A DNA stretch of 55,970 nt from Streptomyces sp. 15-116A (lineage in GTDB: Bacteria; Actinomycetota; Actinomycetes; Streptomycetales; Streptomycetaceae), in NCBI RefSeq assembly GCF_025290915.1, contig NZ_JAOCQE010000015.1, forward strand, positions 1 to 55,970. The letters run 5' to 3'. This document shows positions 7,931 through 15,922 of this stretch, in pieces. The position numbers and the translations under genes were made by a program. Under the pieces are notes generated by a model. It saw nothing but the letters and a program-made list of their open reading frames with translations. It was not told where the DNA came from and did not search any database. How positions within the stretch are numbered: the stretch's first letter is position 1; each line of letters opens with the position of its first letter.

Positions 7931-8878
7931 ATGCGTGCTGTGGGAGCGGAACAGGTGGAGGAAGCCGTCGCGGACTGCGTGGCGGCGCTGGGGGCGGTCG
8001 GCGACCGGGACTGGGAGGGGACCACGGCCGGGCGGCTGGAGTGGAGCTGCCGGGAGACGGCGGTGCACATCGCGAGCGATCTCATCGCCTACGCCGGACA
8101 GCTCACGGGCCGGGCGCGGGACGCGTACGTGCCCTTCGAGATCGCGCTCGACCCGGGCACCGACAACACCGGCGCCCTCCACGTGATCACCACGACCGGC
8201 GCCCTGCTCGCCGCCGCCGTCCGCACCACCCCGCGCGCGGTCCGCGCCTTCCACCCGTACCCGTTCCGGCACGCGAACCGCGAGGGCTTCGCCGCGATGG
8301 GCGTCGCCGAGGTGCTGCTGCACACGCACGACATGTGCGAGGGCCTGGGCGTGGCCTACGAGCCGCCTGCCGACCTCGCCTCCTTCGTGCTGACCCGGAT
8401 CTTCCCGCACGTCCGCCCCGGCCCCACGCCCTGGGAGACCCTCCTGTGGGCGAGGGCCGCGGCGAGCTGCCGGGCCGCGAGCCGGTCACCGGCTGGCGCT
8501 GGAGCAACAACCCGGTCCTTCAGACCGAGCGGCTCACCCTCGAAGGCGTCACCCCGGCCACCGCCGCCGATCTGGCCCTGGGCGGCGACGGCGGATTCGC
8601 GTGGGTCCCCTCTGGGCCGTTCGAGGGAACGCGCGAGGGTGCGGGGATGGCGTTCAAGCAGTACGAGGAGGGCGTCTTCCGGCCCGAGTGGACCATGTAC
8701 GTGCTGGTCCGCCGCGAGGACGACCGTGCGGTGGGCGCGATGGGCTTCCACAGTGCGCCGGACGACACCGGCCGCGTGGAGATCGGCTACGACCTGTCCG
8801 AGGGCGCCCGGGGACAGGGCTACGCCACGGAGGCGCTGCGCGCGCTGGCGGCGTGGGCGCTGGAGCAGGACGGCGTGA
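7931..8878 (+). CDS. DinB-like (maleylpyruvate isomerase-type) domain, probably frameshifted into the GNAT gene
   Basis: ATG at 7931 is exactly seven bases after TAGCGT (7918-7923), which contains the previous gene's stop codon. The frame encodes a clear DinB-like family domain to about base 8452: VEEAVADCVAALG, WSCRETAVHIASDLIAYAGQL, EGFAAMGVAEVLLHTHDM, FPHVRPGPTPWETLLWA. After that it becomes meaningless Arg/Ser/Pro sequence to a stop at 8878. The expected family ending (GRGELPGREPVTGWRW) continues in the next frame, which runs straight into the GNAT domain. One missing base near 8453 would explain this. Without it, 7931-8997 would encode a single DinB-GNAT fusion of about 355 aa. Confidence 0.6.
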   Translation: MRAVGAEQVEEAVADCVAALGAVGDRDWEGTTAGRLEWSCRETAVHIASDLIAYAGQLTGRARDAYVPFEIALDPGTDNTGALHVITTTGALLAAAVRTTPRAVRAFHPYPFRHANREGFAAMGVAEVLLHTHDMCEGLGVAYEPPADLASFVLTRIFPHVRPGPTPWETLLWARAAASCRAASRSPAGAGATTRSFRPSGSPSKASPRPPPPIWPWAATADSRGSPLGRSRERARVRGWRSSSTRRASSGPSGPCTCWSAARTTVRWARWASTVRRTTPAAWRSATTCPRAPGDRATPRRRCARWRRGRWSRTA

Positions 8879-8997
8879 CGAAGGTGGCGGCGGTCGTCGA
8901 GCGGGGCAACGTGCCCTCGCAGAAGGTCGTCGCTCGGGCCGGGTTCACGCAGGTCGCCGAGGACGACGCGCACCGCACCTACGAACTCCGCGGCTGA
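8446..8997 (+). CDS. GNAT family N-acetyltransferase
   Basis: About 183 aa from a GTG at 8446, the first usable start in this frame; GGGAG lies a few bases upstream. Seen: LQTERLTLEGV (N-terminal strand of RimJ-type GNATs), GAMGFHS, the acetyl-CoA loop EIGYDLSEGARGQGYATEALRALAAWA, and the C-terminal NVPSQKVVARAGF. It probably acetylates a small molecule or protein amine. There is no start codon near the usual GNAT N-terminus (VLQTERL), which supports the view that this was the C-terminal half of a fusion with the preceding DinB-like domain. It overlaps the convergent DUF4031 gene by 19 nt. Confidence 0.75.
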   Translation: MGEGRGELPGREPVTGWRWSNNPVLQTERLTLEGVTPATAADLALGGDGGFAWVPSGPFEGTREGAGMAFKQYEEGVFRPEWTMYVLVRREDDRAVGAMGFHSAPDDTGRVEIGYDLSEGARGQGYATEALRALAAWALEQDGVTKVAAVVERGNVPSQKVVARAGFTQVAEDDAHRTYELRG

Positions 8998-9257
8998 ACC
9001 CCGCCCTTGCGGCGCCGCAGCCCCGCCGCGTGCAGCAGCCGCACCACCTCGCGGCTGCTGACCTCCCGCGCCCCGGCGCGCACCGCGTCGGCGTAGCGCT
9101 GGCGGGGGATGTCGTAGTGGTCGCGCTCGAAGGCGCGGCGCGGGACGCCGAGGCGGTCGGCGAAGGCGTGCAGTTCGTCGTAGGAGTGGTCGCTGACGAG
9201 GTGGGACCACATGCGGCCGTGCCCCGGCCAGGTGGGCGGGTCGATGTAGACCGTCAC
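8979..9257 (-). CDS. DUF4031 domain-containing protein
   Basis: A 92-aa protein from GTG at 9257. It is recognisable by VYIDPPTWPGHGRMWSHLVSDHSYDELHAFA and RDHYDIPRQRYADAV, a small conserved actinobacterial family of unknown function with several conserved His and Asp. The start overlaps the stop of the upstream gene (GTGA at 9254-9257), so the two are translationally coupled. The 3' end overlaps the convergent GNAT gene by 19 nt. Confidence 0.85.
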   Translation of the reverse strand: MTVYIDPPTWPGHGRMWSHLVSDHSYDELHAFADRLGVPRRAFERDHYDIPRQRYADAVRAGAREVSSREVVRLLHAAGLRRRKGGVQPRSS

Positions 9258-9703
9258 GAGTCGGCCGCCCGGCCGGTACCGCCGCCCGCCACGCCCAGCG
9301 CGCCCACCGCCGCGACCTTCACGCCCGCCTTGTGGCACACCCAGTGCGGGTCGGGCCCGAGTTCGGGCTCCACGTCCAGGGCGTGCGGGTCGCCGGAGCC
9401 GCACACCGGGCACAGCGGCCAGCGGCCGTACCGCTCCAGCAGGGCGTCCTGCACGTCCTGGGCCACCAGTCCGGCGAGGTAGGCGGCACCCTCCGGCCAC
9501 TGCTCGACCCACCAGCGGCGCTGGGCGACGGACTCCTCGACGAGGGAGACGACGTCCGCCTCGGCGACCTCCCGCGCGACGAGGTCGGCGAGCACCAGGG
9601 CGCGGGCCGCGTGCAGCGCCTGTTCCAGGGGGCTGACGGGGGCGGCGTGAGAGGTGTCGCGCGAGGCGTCGCGAGAAGTACCGTGCGGGTCGGAGGGGTT
9701 CAT
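9254..9703 (-). CDS. Hypothetical protein with CPVCG zinc-binding motif
   Basis: 149 aa from ATG at 9703. The first 25 residues are a disordered Ser/Asp/Arg segment. Next comes an acidic helical region (EQALHAARALVLADLVAREVAEADVVSLVEE), then RRWWVEQWPEGAAYLAGLVAQDVQDALLE. The C-terminal part carries CPVCGSGDPHAL followed by PHWVCH, a likely zinc ribbon. The gene is coupled to the DUF4031 gene by a GTGA overlap. It is divergent from the RpiR regulator. CACAAT six bases upstream of the ATG suggests a leaderless start. Function unknown. Confidence 0.7.
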   Translation of the reverse strand: MNPSDPHGTSRDASRDTSHAAPVSPLEQALHAARALVLADLVAREVAEADVVSLVEESVAQRRWWVEQWPEGAAYLAGLVAQDVQDALLERYGRWPLCPVCGSGDPHALDVEPELGPDPHWVCHKAGVKVAAVGALGVAGGGTGRAADS

Positions 9704-9741
9704 GTCCCTATTGTGCGCACTCTTGACCGCCCCGCCGAGCC

Positions 9742-9785
9742 GAAAATATCTTTCATACGTGACCCATGACGTGAAGGAAATTTTC
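9742..9785. promoter_or_regulatory. rpiR promoter with GAAA-N-TTTC half-palindromes
   Basis: TTGACC at 9723-9728 and TATCTT at 9747-9752 (18-bp spacer) form a plausible promoter whose start point would fall at the GTG at 9759. Two GAAA...TTTC motifs flank it: 9742-9754 (GAAAATATCTTTC) and 9777-9785 (GAAATTTTC, inside the 5' coding region). They are candidate autoregulatory sites for the RpiR protein. The motif assignment is inference. Confidence 0.4.
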
Positions 9786-10691
9786 GCGAGCGAGCGCGGC
9801 CCCGGCGGCTCCGCCACCGCCCCGCCCGCACCCGCCGCCCTCGCGGCCAAGGTGCGCACGCTGGCGCCGTCGATGACCCGTTCCATGCAGCGGGTCGCCG
9901 AGGCCGTCGCGAGCGACCCGGCCGGCTGCGCGGCCCTCACGGTCACCGGCCTCGCGGAGCTCACCGGCACCAGCGAGGCCACCGTCGTGCGCACCGCCCG
10001 CCTGCTCGGCTACCCCGGCTACCGCGACCTGCGCCTGGCCCTGGCCGGGCTCGCCGCCCAGCAGCAGTCGGGCCGCGCGCCCGCCATCACCACGGACATC
10101 GCGGTGGACGACCCGATCGCCGACGTGGTGGCGAAGCTGGCGTACGACGAGCAGCAGACCCTCGCGGACACGGCGGCCGGTCTGGACACCGTGCAGCTCG
10201 GCGCCGCCGTCACCGCGCTCGCCGGGGCGGGGCGTACGGATGTGTACGGCGTCGGGGCGTCCGGGCTCGTCGCCCAGGACCTCACGCAGAAGCTGCTGCG
10301 CATAGGGCTGATAGCCCACGCCCACAGCGATCCGCACCTCGCCGTGACCAACGCGGTCCAGCTGCGCGCGGGGGACGTGGCCATCGCGATCACCCACTCC
10401 GGTTCGACCGGGGACGTCATCGAACCGCTCCGGGTCGCCTTCGAGCGCGGGGCGACGACGGTGGCGATCACCGGGCGGCCGGACAGCGCGGTCACGCAGT
10501 ACGCCGATCATGTGCTGACGACGTCCACGGCGCGGGAGAGCGAGCTGCGGCCGGCGGCGATGTCCTCGCGGACGGGGCAGTTGCTGGTGGTGGACTGTCT
10601 GTTCGTGGGGGTGGCGCAGCGGACGTATGAGGCTGCGGCGCCGGCATTGTCCGCGTCGTACGAGGCGTTGGCTCATCGGCATCGTCGGTAG
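9759..10691 (+). CDS. MurR/RpiR family transcriptional regulator
   Basis: About 310 aa. The N-terminal RpiR helix-turn-helix (residues 30-105) includes MTRSMQRVAEAVASDP and LAELTGTSEATVVRTARLLGYPGYRDLRLAL. The C-terminal SIS domain (about 130-270) binds a phosphosugar: DVYGVGASGLVAQDLTQKLLRIG and IAITHSGSTGDVIEPLRVA. GTG at 9759 is chosen because a -10 box lies six bases upstream. murQ follows 146 bp downstream in the same direction, so N-acetylmuramic acid 6-phosphate is the likely effector, as for E. coli MurR. The intervening gap carries an intergenic repeat, so co-transcription is uncertain. Confidence 0.88.
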   Translation: MTHDVKEIFASERGPGGSATAPPAPAALAAKVRTLAPSMTRSMQRVAEAVASDPAGCAALTVTGLAELTGTSEATVVRTARLLGYPGYRDLRLALAGLAAQQQSGRAPAITTDIAVDDPIADVVAKLAYDEQQTLADTAAGLDTVQLGAAVTALAGAGRTDVYGVGASGLVAQDLTQKLLRIGLIAHAHSDPHLAVTNAVQLRAGDVAIAITHSGSTGDVIEPLRVAFERGATTVAITGRPDSAVTQYADHVLTTSTARESELRPAAMSSRTGQLLVVDCLFVGVAQRTYEAAAPALSASYEALAHRHRR

Positions 10692-10717
10692 GCCGTGGTC
10701 CGACTGTTGTGGTGAGC

Positions 10718-10787
10718 TGCGGGTTGGTGGGGGCCGGTCGCGCCCACGCGGCGGAGCCGCATATCGATACAGCCCCGCGCCCCTAGG
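10718..10787 (-). repeat. Dispersed intergenic repeat, copy 2 (longer variant)
   Basis: Read on the minus strand this begins TAGGGGCGCGGGGCTGTATC and contains the hairpin GCGGC-TCC-GCCGC (plus strand 10748-10760). The first 14 bases match the other two copies and the rest is a variant arm. It lies between the rpiR-type gene and murQ. Function unknown; it may form RNA structure in the read-through transcript. Confidence 0.65.
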
Positions 10788-10837
10788 TAGTTGCACCTGC
10801 CCTCGTCGAAAAAGAAACCCGGAGAGCCGACCCGCCC

Positions 10838-11773
10838 ATGACCTCTGCACACGACCCTCGTGATGTCCGTACGGAGTTGGAGTCCCTGACCACCGAAGCC
10901 TTCCGGCCGGAACTCGCCGACATCGACCGGCTGCCCACCCTCGACATCGCGCGGCTGATGAACGGCGAGGACGCCACCGTGCCCGCCGCCGTGGCCGAAA
11001 AGCTCCCCGAGATCGCCGCCGCGATCGACGCCATCGCCGAGCGGATGGCGCGCGGCGGCCGGCTGATCTACGCCGGTGCCGGCACCGCCGGCCGTCTGGG
11101 CATCCTGGACGCCTCCGAGTGCCCGCCCACCTTCAACACGGCCCCCACCCAGGTCGTCGGACTCATCGCCGGCGGCCCCGACGCCATGGTCACGTCCGTC
11201 GAAGGCGCCGAGGACTCGCGGGAGTTGGCCGAGTCGGATCTGGCCGCGCTGGAGGTGACCGGCGACGACACGGTGGTCGGCATCTCCGCCTCCGGGCGCA
11301 CCCCGTACGCCATCGGCGCCGTCGCGTACGCCCGCGCGCGGGGTGCGCTGACCGTGGGGCTCGCCTGCAACGCGGGCAGTGCGCTGGCGGCGGCGGCCGA
11401 GCACGGCATCGAGGTGGTCGTGGGCCCGGAACTGCTCACCGGCTCCACGCGCCTGAAGGCGGGCACGGCCCAGAAGCTCGTCCTCAACATGCTGTCGACG
11501 ATCACGATGATCCGCCTGGGCAAGACCTACGGGAACCTGATGGTCGACGTCCGCGCCTCCAACGCCAAGCTCCGCGCCCGCTCCCACCGCATCGTCGCCC
11601 TCGCCACGGGCGCGGAGGACGCCGCGATCGAACGGGCCCTCGCCGCCACGGACGGCGAGGTCAAGCCCGCGATCCTCACCCTCCTCGCCGACCTCGACGC
11701 CCCGACGGCCACCCGCCTCCTCAAGGAGACGGACGGCCACTTGCGGGCGGCGCTGGAGGCGGCGAAGGGCTGA
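10838..11773 (+). CDS. murQ: N-acetylmuramic acid 6-phosphate etherase
   Basis: 311 aa. MurQ cleaves the lactyl ether of MurNAc-6-phosphate to give GlcNAc-6-phosphate and D-lactate, feeding cell-wall sugar into aminosugar catabolism (NagA is encoded elsewhere in the window). Seen: LESLTTEAF, an SIS domain with GGRLIYAGAGTAGRLGILDASECPPTF, VGISASGRTPYAIGA and GLACNAGSALAAAAEHGIEVVVGPELLTGSTRLKAGTAQKLVLNMLST, the hallmark MurQ block. Length is typical. A RpiR-type regulator precedes it. RBS: GGAGA about 12 nt before ATG 10838. Confidence 0.96.
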   Translation: MTSAHDPRDVRTELESLTTEAFRPELADIDRLPTLDIARLMNGEDATVPAAVAEKLPEIAAAIDAIAERMARGGRLIYAGAGTAGRLGILDASECPPTFNTAPTQVVGLIAGGPDAMVTSVEGAEDSRELAESDLAALEVTGDDTVVGISASGRTPYAIGAVAYARARGALTVGLACNAGSALAAAAEHGIEVVVGPELLTGSTRLKAGTAQKLVLNMLSTITMIRLGKTYGNLMVDVRASNAKLRARSHRIVALATGAEDAAIERALAATDGEVKPAILTLLADLDAPTATRLLKETDGHLRAALEAAKG

Positions 11774-11776
11774 GCG

Positions 11777-12319
11777 TCAGCCGCGCAGCGACCTGCCCTG
11801 CAGCTCCAGTGCCTCGGAGAGGATCCGCACCGCCTTCGGGCCGACACCGTGCAGGGCCAGCAGCTCGGCCTTCGTGTGCCGGGCCACGTCGTCCAGCGTG
11901 GTCAGTCCCGCGCCGAGCAGCGCCTGCGTCGCCGGGCGGCCGATACCGGCGGGCAGGTCACCACCGCCGGGTTCGTCGGCGGCGGCCTCCGCGGCGGCCA
12001 GTGACGCCGCGAGCCGCTTCGGGGCCCGGCTGAACCAGGCGGCGCGCACCAGGGCGTTCAGATCCTTGCCGTTGACGTCGGCCAGCGGCACGCGGAAACC
12101 GATCGTCCGGCCCGACCGGACGAGGCGTTCACCGGTCGGATGCGCGGCCACGGCGGCCTCGGTCTCGTCCACCGGCAGATTCAGCTGCACCTGGCCGTCC
12201 TTCGTCACCGAGACAAAGCCCTTGCCCCGCACGGAGAAGGCGACCATGCCGAAATGCGTGCCCTCCTCGGCCTCCGGGAGGGCCAGGGCGTACGTACGCA
12301 AGTGAGCCAGAGTGGTCAT
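11777..12319 (-). CDS. MmcQ/YjbR-like protein with C-terminal helix-hairpin-helix domain
   Basis: 180 aa from ATG at 12319. The N-terminal part (1-115) is the MmcQ/YjbR DNA-binding-like fold: LRTYALALPEAEEGTHFGMVAFSVRGKGFVSV and LNALVRAAWFSRAPKRLAA. The C-terminal part (about 125-178) is a helix-hairpin-helix/SAM-like module: GIGRPATQALLGAGLTTLDDVARHTKAELLALHGVGPKAVRILSEAL. The fusion is common in actinobacteria. The gene converges on murQ with a 3-bp gap. AACACT six bases upstream of the ATG is a possible leaderless -10. Role unknown, possibly DNA binding. Confidence 0.8.
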   Translation of the reverse strand: MTTLAHLRTYALALPEAEEGTHFGMVAFSVRGKGFVSVTKDGQVQLNLPVDETEAAVAAHPTGERLVRSGRTIGFRVPLADVNGKDLNALVRAAWFSRAPKRLAASLAAAEAAADEPGGGDLPAGIGRPATQALLGAGLTTLDDVARHTKAELLALHGVGPKAVRILSEALELQGRSLRG

Positions 12320-12389
12320 CCACGCAGTGTTCCGCATCGGTCGAACCGGGGCGGGATACTGGAGCGAAACCGACCACGGAGACCTCACC

Positions 12390-12962
12390 ATGAACCACGC
12401 GCAGCTCACCGCCCTGGGCCGCGCCCTGCGTGTGCTCGGGGAGCACGGGGAGGCGCTGTCCGCCGACACGCCCGACGCCAAGCTGCACGAGGTGAAGGCC
12501 GACCTCCGGCGCGCCCTGGAGCTGCTGGACGAGACCGTCACCACCGACGTGCCCCGCACCCGCTGCCCCGAGCACCCCACAGGACCGGTCGACGAGAGCG
12601 CCCCCGACCTGTGCCTGCTGTGCGAGACCCGGCGCCGCGCCGCCCGCCGCGCCGAGTACAACGGCCCCGCCCCCCAGTACCAGTCGCCCGAACCGGCCCC
12701 CTCCCGCTACGGCGTCCGGGGTGACCGCCCCCAGCCCCAGCAGCGGTGGCTGCCGGAGCTGTGGAACGGCCAGGCGTGGCAGCTGTGCGGCACCCCGCGC
12801 CGCGACCGCCGCGAGGCCGAGCTGTACCTCGCGGCCCAGCGCCGCGGCCCCCGCCCCGCCATGGCGTACCGGCTGGTGCACGAGTTCACCGACTACGAGG
12901 TGCTGCGCGTGTGGGGCACGCCGGTCAAGGTCGACATCGAGCCGATGGGCGGCGGCCTTTAG
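12390..12962 (+). CDS. Hypothetical protein with Cys-rich centre
   Basis: 190 aa from ATG at 12390. The N-terminal helical region (1-45) is LGRALRVLGEHGEAL and KADLRRALELLDETV. A central segment with Cys and His (RCPEHPTGPVDESAPDLCLLCETRRRAARR) looks like a zinc-binding knuckle. A Pro/Gln-rich linker follows, then a compact C-terminal domain (QRWLPELWNGQAWQLCGTPRRDRREAELYLA). No known family recognised. Its stop codon abuts the end of the broken esterase gene on the other strand. Confidence 0.6.
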   Translation: MNHAQLTALGRALRVLGEHGEALSADTPDAKLHEVKADLRRALELLDETVTTDVPRTRCPEHPTGPVDESAPDLCLLCETRRRAARRAEYNGPAPQYQSPEPAPSRYGVRGDRPQPQQRWLPELWNGQAWQLCGTPRRDRREAELYLAAQRRGPRPAMAYRLVHEFTDYEVLRVWGTPVKVDIEPMGGGL

Positions 12963-13258
12963 CCAAGCTTGGGAACAGCCGGCCGCGCCGTGCTGAGGCA
13001 CTTCGGCAATGGGTTCTGCAGGGATCCCACCCGCCCCATGCCATGCGCGGGCGGGTGCCACCAGCCATCGTCACAGTTCGGCCTGTCCGGGAACACGGAC
13101 CGGACCACCTCCCCGACGGGCGGTTCGGCGAACGGTATGCCGCGGAACACCGCCGGCTCCCCCGCGTACCGCCCCCGCACGGAACCGGCGGCGGTCCGTA
13201 CGACGGGCTCGGGGCGGGCGGGATCGTCGGCCGGGGGGCGGGACGCGGGGGGCGTCAC
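12959..13258 (-). pseudogene. Truncated type-B carboxylesterase fragment
   Basis: The first ~50 codons encode the conserved N-terminus of para-nitrobenzyl esterase/carboxylesterase family proteins: VVRTAAGSVRGRYAGEPAVFRGIPFAEPPVGE. Functional members are about 500 aa. Here the sequence then turns into an unrelated Trp/Pro-rich tail (DDGWWHPPAHGMGRVG onward) and stops after 99 residues. The catalytic GESAG serine motif and everything after the first strand are missing. About 135 bp of foreign or deleted sequence (12960 to about 13095) follows the break. The product cannot be an active esterase. It is most likely a deletion or insertion remnant. Confidence 0.7.
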
Positions 13259-13325
13259 CGGTGCTCCTCACGAGTGCGGGACGGGACGGAGCGAGACGTC
13301 AACTGCCTTTCAAAATAGGGGCAAT

Positions 13326-14456
13326 TCAGCTGAGCGTCTGCAGCGACGCCGCGTCGTACGGCGCCAGTTCCTCGAAGCGTCCGCCCAGCACCTTGGCCGC
13401 CCATTCCGGGTCCTGGAGCAGCGCCCGCCCGACGGCGACGAGGTCGAACTCGTCCCGCTCCATGCGGTCGAGGAGGTTGTCGATGCTGCCGACAGCCGCG
13501 CCCTCTCCCTGGAACGCCTTGATGAAGTCCCCGCCGTCGAGGCCCACCGACCCGACGGTGATCGCCGGCTTGCCGGTCAGCTTCTTCGTCCACCCGGCGA
13601 GATTGAGGTCGGAGCCCTCGAACTCCGGGAGCCAGTAGCGGCGCTGAGAGGCGTGGAAGGCGTCGACCCCGGCTGCCGAGATCGGCGCGAGGATGGCCTC
13701 CAGCTCCTCCGGCGTCTCGGCGAGGCGGGCGTCGTACGCCTCCTGCTTCCACTGCGAGTAGCGGAAGATGACGGGGAACTCCGGCGACACCGCCGCCCGG
13801 ACGGCGGCCACGATCTCCTCCGCGAACTTGGCACGGGCGACCGGGTCACCGCCGTAGGCGTCGGTACGGCGGTTGGTACCGGCCCACAGGAACTGGTCGA
13901 TCAGATAGCCGTGGGCCCCGTGCAGCTCGACCCCGTCGAACCCGATCCGCTCGGCGGCGGCAGCGGCCTCGGCGAAGGCCCCGATGACGTCATCGAGATC
14001 CTTCCGGGTCATCGCCTTGCCGCCCTCAGTCCCGTCGATCCGCAGCCCGGAGGGCCCCACGGCCGGGGCCTCGGAGTACGGCGACTGACCTTCCTTCCGC
14101 ACCATGCCGATGTGCCACAGCTGCGGCACGATCGTCCCGCCGGCCGCGTGCACCGCCTCGGCGACCTTCGCCCACCCCGCGAGCTGCTCCTCCCCGTGGA
14201 ACCGGGGCACCCGGCTGCTCCCCCCGGCCGACGGATGCCCGACGTACGTCCCCTCGGTGACGATCAGCCCGACCCCGGCGGCGGCACGGCGGGCGTAGTA
14301 CGACACGACGTCCTCACCCGGGACACCGCCCGGGGAGAACATGCGGGTCATCGGCGCCATGGCGATCCGGTTCGGCACGGTGACGCCGTTGATGGACACC
14401 GGCCGGGACAGCACGTCGGCGGCTCGGGAGACGGCGGTGGAGGTGGTGACGGTCAC
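13326..14456 (-). CDS. NADH:flavin oxidoreductase, Old Yellow Enzyme family
   Basis: 376 aa FMN-dependent ene-reductase of the OYE class. Seen: NRIAMAPMTRMFSPGG (FMN-binding N-terminus), GLIVTEGTYV, PQLWHIGM, FDGVELHGAHGYLIDQFL with the substrate-binding His-Gly-Ala-His, NRRTDAYGGDPVARAKFAEEIV, and the C-terminal FMN phosphate site VAVGRALLQDPEW. It likely reduces activated alkenes with NAD(P)H. GTG at 14456 has GAGGAG seven bases upstream. It stands alone, flanked by an upstream divergent gap and the broken esterase. Confidence 0.93.
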   Translation of the reverse strand: MTVTTSTAVSRAADVLSRPVSINGVTVPNRIAMAPMTRMFSPGGVPGEDVVSYYARRAAAGVGLIVTEGTYVGHPSAGGSSRVPRFHGEEQLAGWAKVAEAVHAAGGTIVPQLWHIGMVRKEGQSPYSEAPAVGPSGLRIDGTEGGKAMTRKDLDDVIGAFAEAAAAAERIGFDGVELHGAHGYLIDQFLWAGTNRRTDAYGGDPVARAKFAEEIVAAVRAAVSPEFPVIFRYSQWKQEAYDARLAETPEELEAILAPISAAGVDAFHASQRRYWLPEFEGSDLNLAGWTKKLTGKPAITVGSVGLDGGDFIKAFQGEGAAVGSIDNLLDRMERDEFDLVAVGRALLQDPEWAAKVLGGRFEELAPYDAASLQTLS

Positions 14457-14579
14457 GTGGGAGCTCCTCGGAGGACGGAGGTACCGCTTGGTATGTGCGC
14501 ATGCATTAAACGCACGCCAAGGACAACCGGGAAAGAGCGGAAGCCATTCCGCCCACGGATTGTGATCCGAACCACGCCC

Positions 14580-14969
14580 TCACCCCGGGAACCGCACCCC
14601 CCGATTGACCTGCCGCACCCGCTCCCGCAACACATCACCAGCCGCCGCCTCCCTCACCTCCTCGACGGGACAGTCCCACTCCCGCCCGCCCCCAACAGGC
14701 CGCAACTGCACCCGTCCCCCGACCCGCCCCATGACCTCCCCGATCCGCCCGTCCCGCAGATCGACGGCGTACGCATCCACACGGGGCGAGACCTCAAGCG
14801 CGGCGGCGAGCAGAGAAGCGACCCTGACATTGCACCGCCCGAGATCGACGAGGGCATAGGGCTCACCGTGAATCCGCGAGACGGGGTCGACCCGCAGGGA
14901 GGGCAGGATGACGCCAACCCCACCAAGCGCCTCCCGCAGCCGCTCCATGGCTTCCTCGACATCAGTCAC
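14580..14969 (-). CDS. Conserved hypothetical protein
   Basis: 129 aa from GTG at 14969, with GGGGAGCG just upstream. Begins VTDVEEAMERLREALGGVGVILPSLRVDP; the middle (GEPYALVDLGRCNVRVASLLAAAL) and end (VREAAAGDVLRERVRQVNRGVRFPG) look like a small alpha/beta domain. It is divergent from the XRE/DUF397 pair across a 113-bp gap. In my recollection such proteins often neighbour XRE-DUF397 modules in Streptomyces, perhaps as part of the same signalling unit. Function unknown. Confidence 0.65.
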   Translation of the reverse strand: MTDVEEAMERLREALGGVGVILPSLRVDPVSRIHGEPYALVDLGRCNVRVASLLAAALEVSPRVDAYAVDLRDGRIGEVMGRVGGRVQLRPVGGGREWDCPVEEVREAAAGDVLRERVRQVNRGVRFPG

Positions 14970-15082
14970 GCTCGCTCCCCTTCACGCTGAGTATTGCGAT
15001 TCCACACACAGCGTGTCCGACCCCCTCTACCCTGGCCAGACACGGCATCCCAACAACCCCACCTGTACGACAGGGAGTTGCC

Positions 15083-15922
15083 ATGCCTGGACCAAAGGAC
15101 CTGGACCCGTCCTCCTCCCCTCGCGCCCTGCTGGGCGCGGAACTCCGCCACGCGAGAGAGAAGGCGGGACTCAGCCAGGAGGAGCTGGGCCAACGGCTGT
15201 TCGTGAGCGGGTCGTTCATCGGGCAGCTGGAGGCGGGGACGCGGCGGATGCAGCCGGAGTACGCGAAGATGCTGGATGAGGTGTTGGGGACGGGGGGCTT
15301 TTTCGAGCGGAACTGCGGGGCAGCGGCCAAGTCGAAGTACGAGGAGCACTTCGCCGAGGCGATGGAAGCCGAGGCGCAGGCCACAGCGATCAGGCAGTAC
15401 GCGCCACTCCTGATCCCCGGACTGCTCCAGACCTCCACGTACGCACGCGCCGTGAACCGCGCGTACGACCCCACGACCCCGGAGGAGACCGTCGAGAAGT
15501 GGACACAAGGCCGGATGGAGCGGACCCGTCTGCTGGACAACCCAACAAAGCCAATGTTGTGGGTGGTGCTTGACGAGGCGGCGCTGCGTCGTGAGACCGG
15601 AGGCAGGGCGGTGATGGCGGAGGCTCTGCACCACGTCGCAGGTATGGCCCGCCGGAACCGGGTCATCGTTCAGGTACTGCCGCTGAGCGCGGGAGCGCAC
15701 CCAGCGATGCAGGGCGGCCTGAAGCTGATGGAATTCGAGGACGCCCCTCCGCTGGTCTATTACGAGGGAGTCGCCAACGGACGACTGGAGGACGACCCGG
15801 CCACGGTCACCCAACAGAGGTTCAGGTTTGAACTCCTCGCGGCCACGGCGTTCTCGCGGGAGCAATCCCTGGCCCTCATCGAGGCGCTGGCGCAGGATTA
15901 CGCCCATGAGGAACACCCCTGA
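15083..15922 (+). CDS. XRE-family regulator with DUF5753 domain
   Basis: 279 aa. The N-terminal XRE helix-turn-helix (about 15-70) reads LGAELRHAREKAGLSQEELGQRLFVSGSFIGQLEAGTRRMQPEYAKMLDEVL. The C-terminal DUF5753 domain (about 95-275) includes APLLIPGLLQTSTYARAVN, VVLDEAALRRETGG and LPLSAGAHPAMQGGLKLMEF. Members of this BldB/WhiJ-like class are paired with DUF397 proteins. They control development or antibiotic production by mechanisms that likely involve the partner. The gene overlaps the DUF397 gene by 17 nt. Confidence 0.92.
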   Translation: MPGPKDLDPSSSPRALLGAELRHAREKAGLSQEELGQRLFVSGSFIGQLEAGTRRMQPEYAKMLDEVLGTGGFFERNCGAAAKSKYEEHFAEAMEAEAQATAIRQYAPLLIPGLLQTSTYARAVNRAYDPTTPEETVEKWTQGRMERTRLLDNPTKPMLWVVLDEAALRRETGGRAVMAEALHHVAGMARRNRVIVQVLPLSAGAHPAMQGGLKLMEFEDAPPLVYYEGVANGRLEDDPATVTQQRFRFELLAATAFSREQSLALIEALAQDYAHEEHP

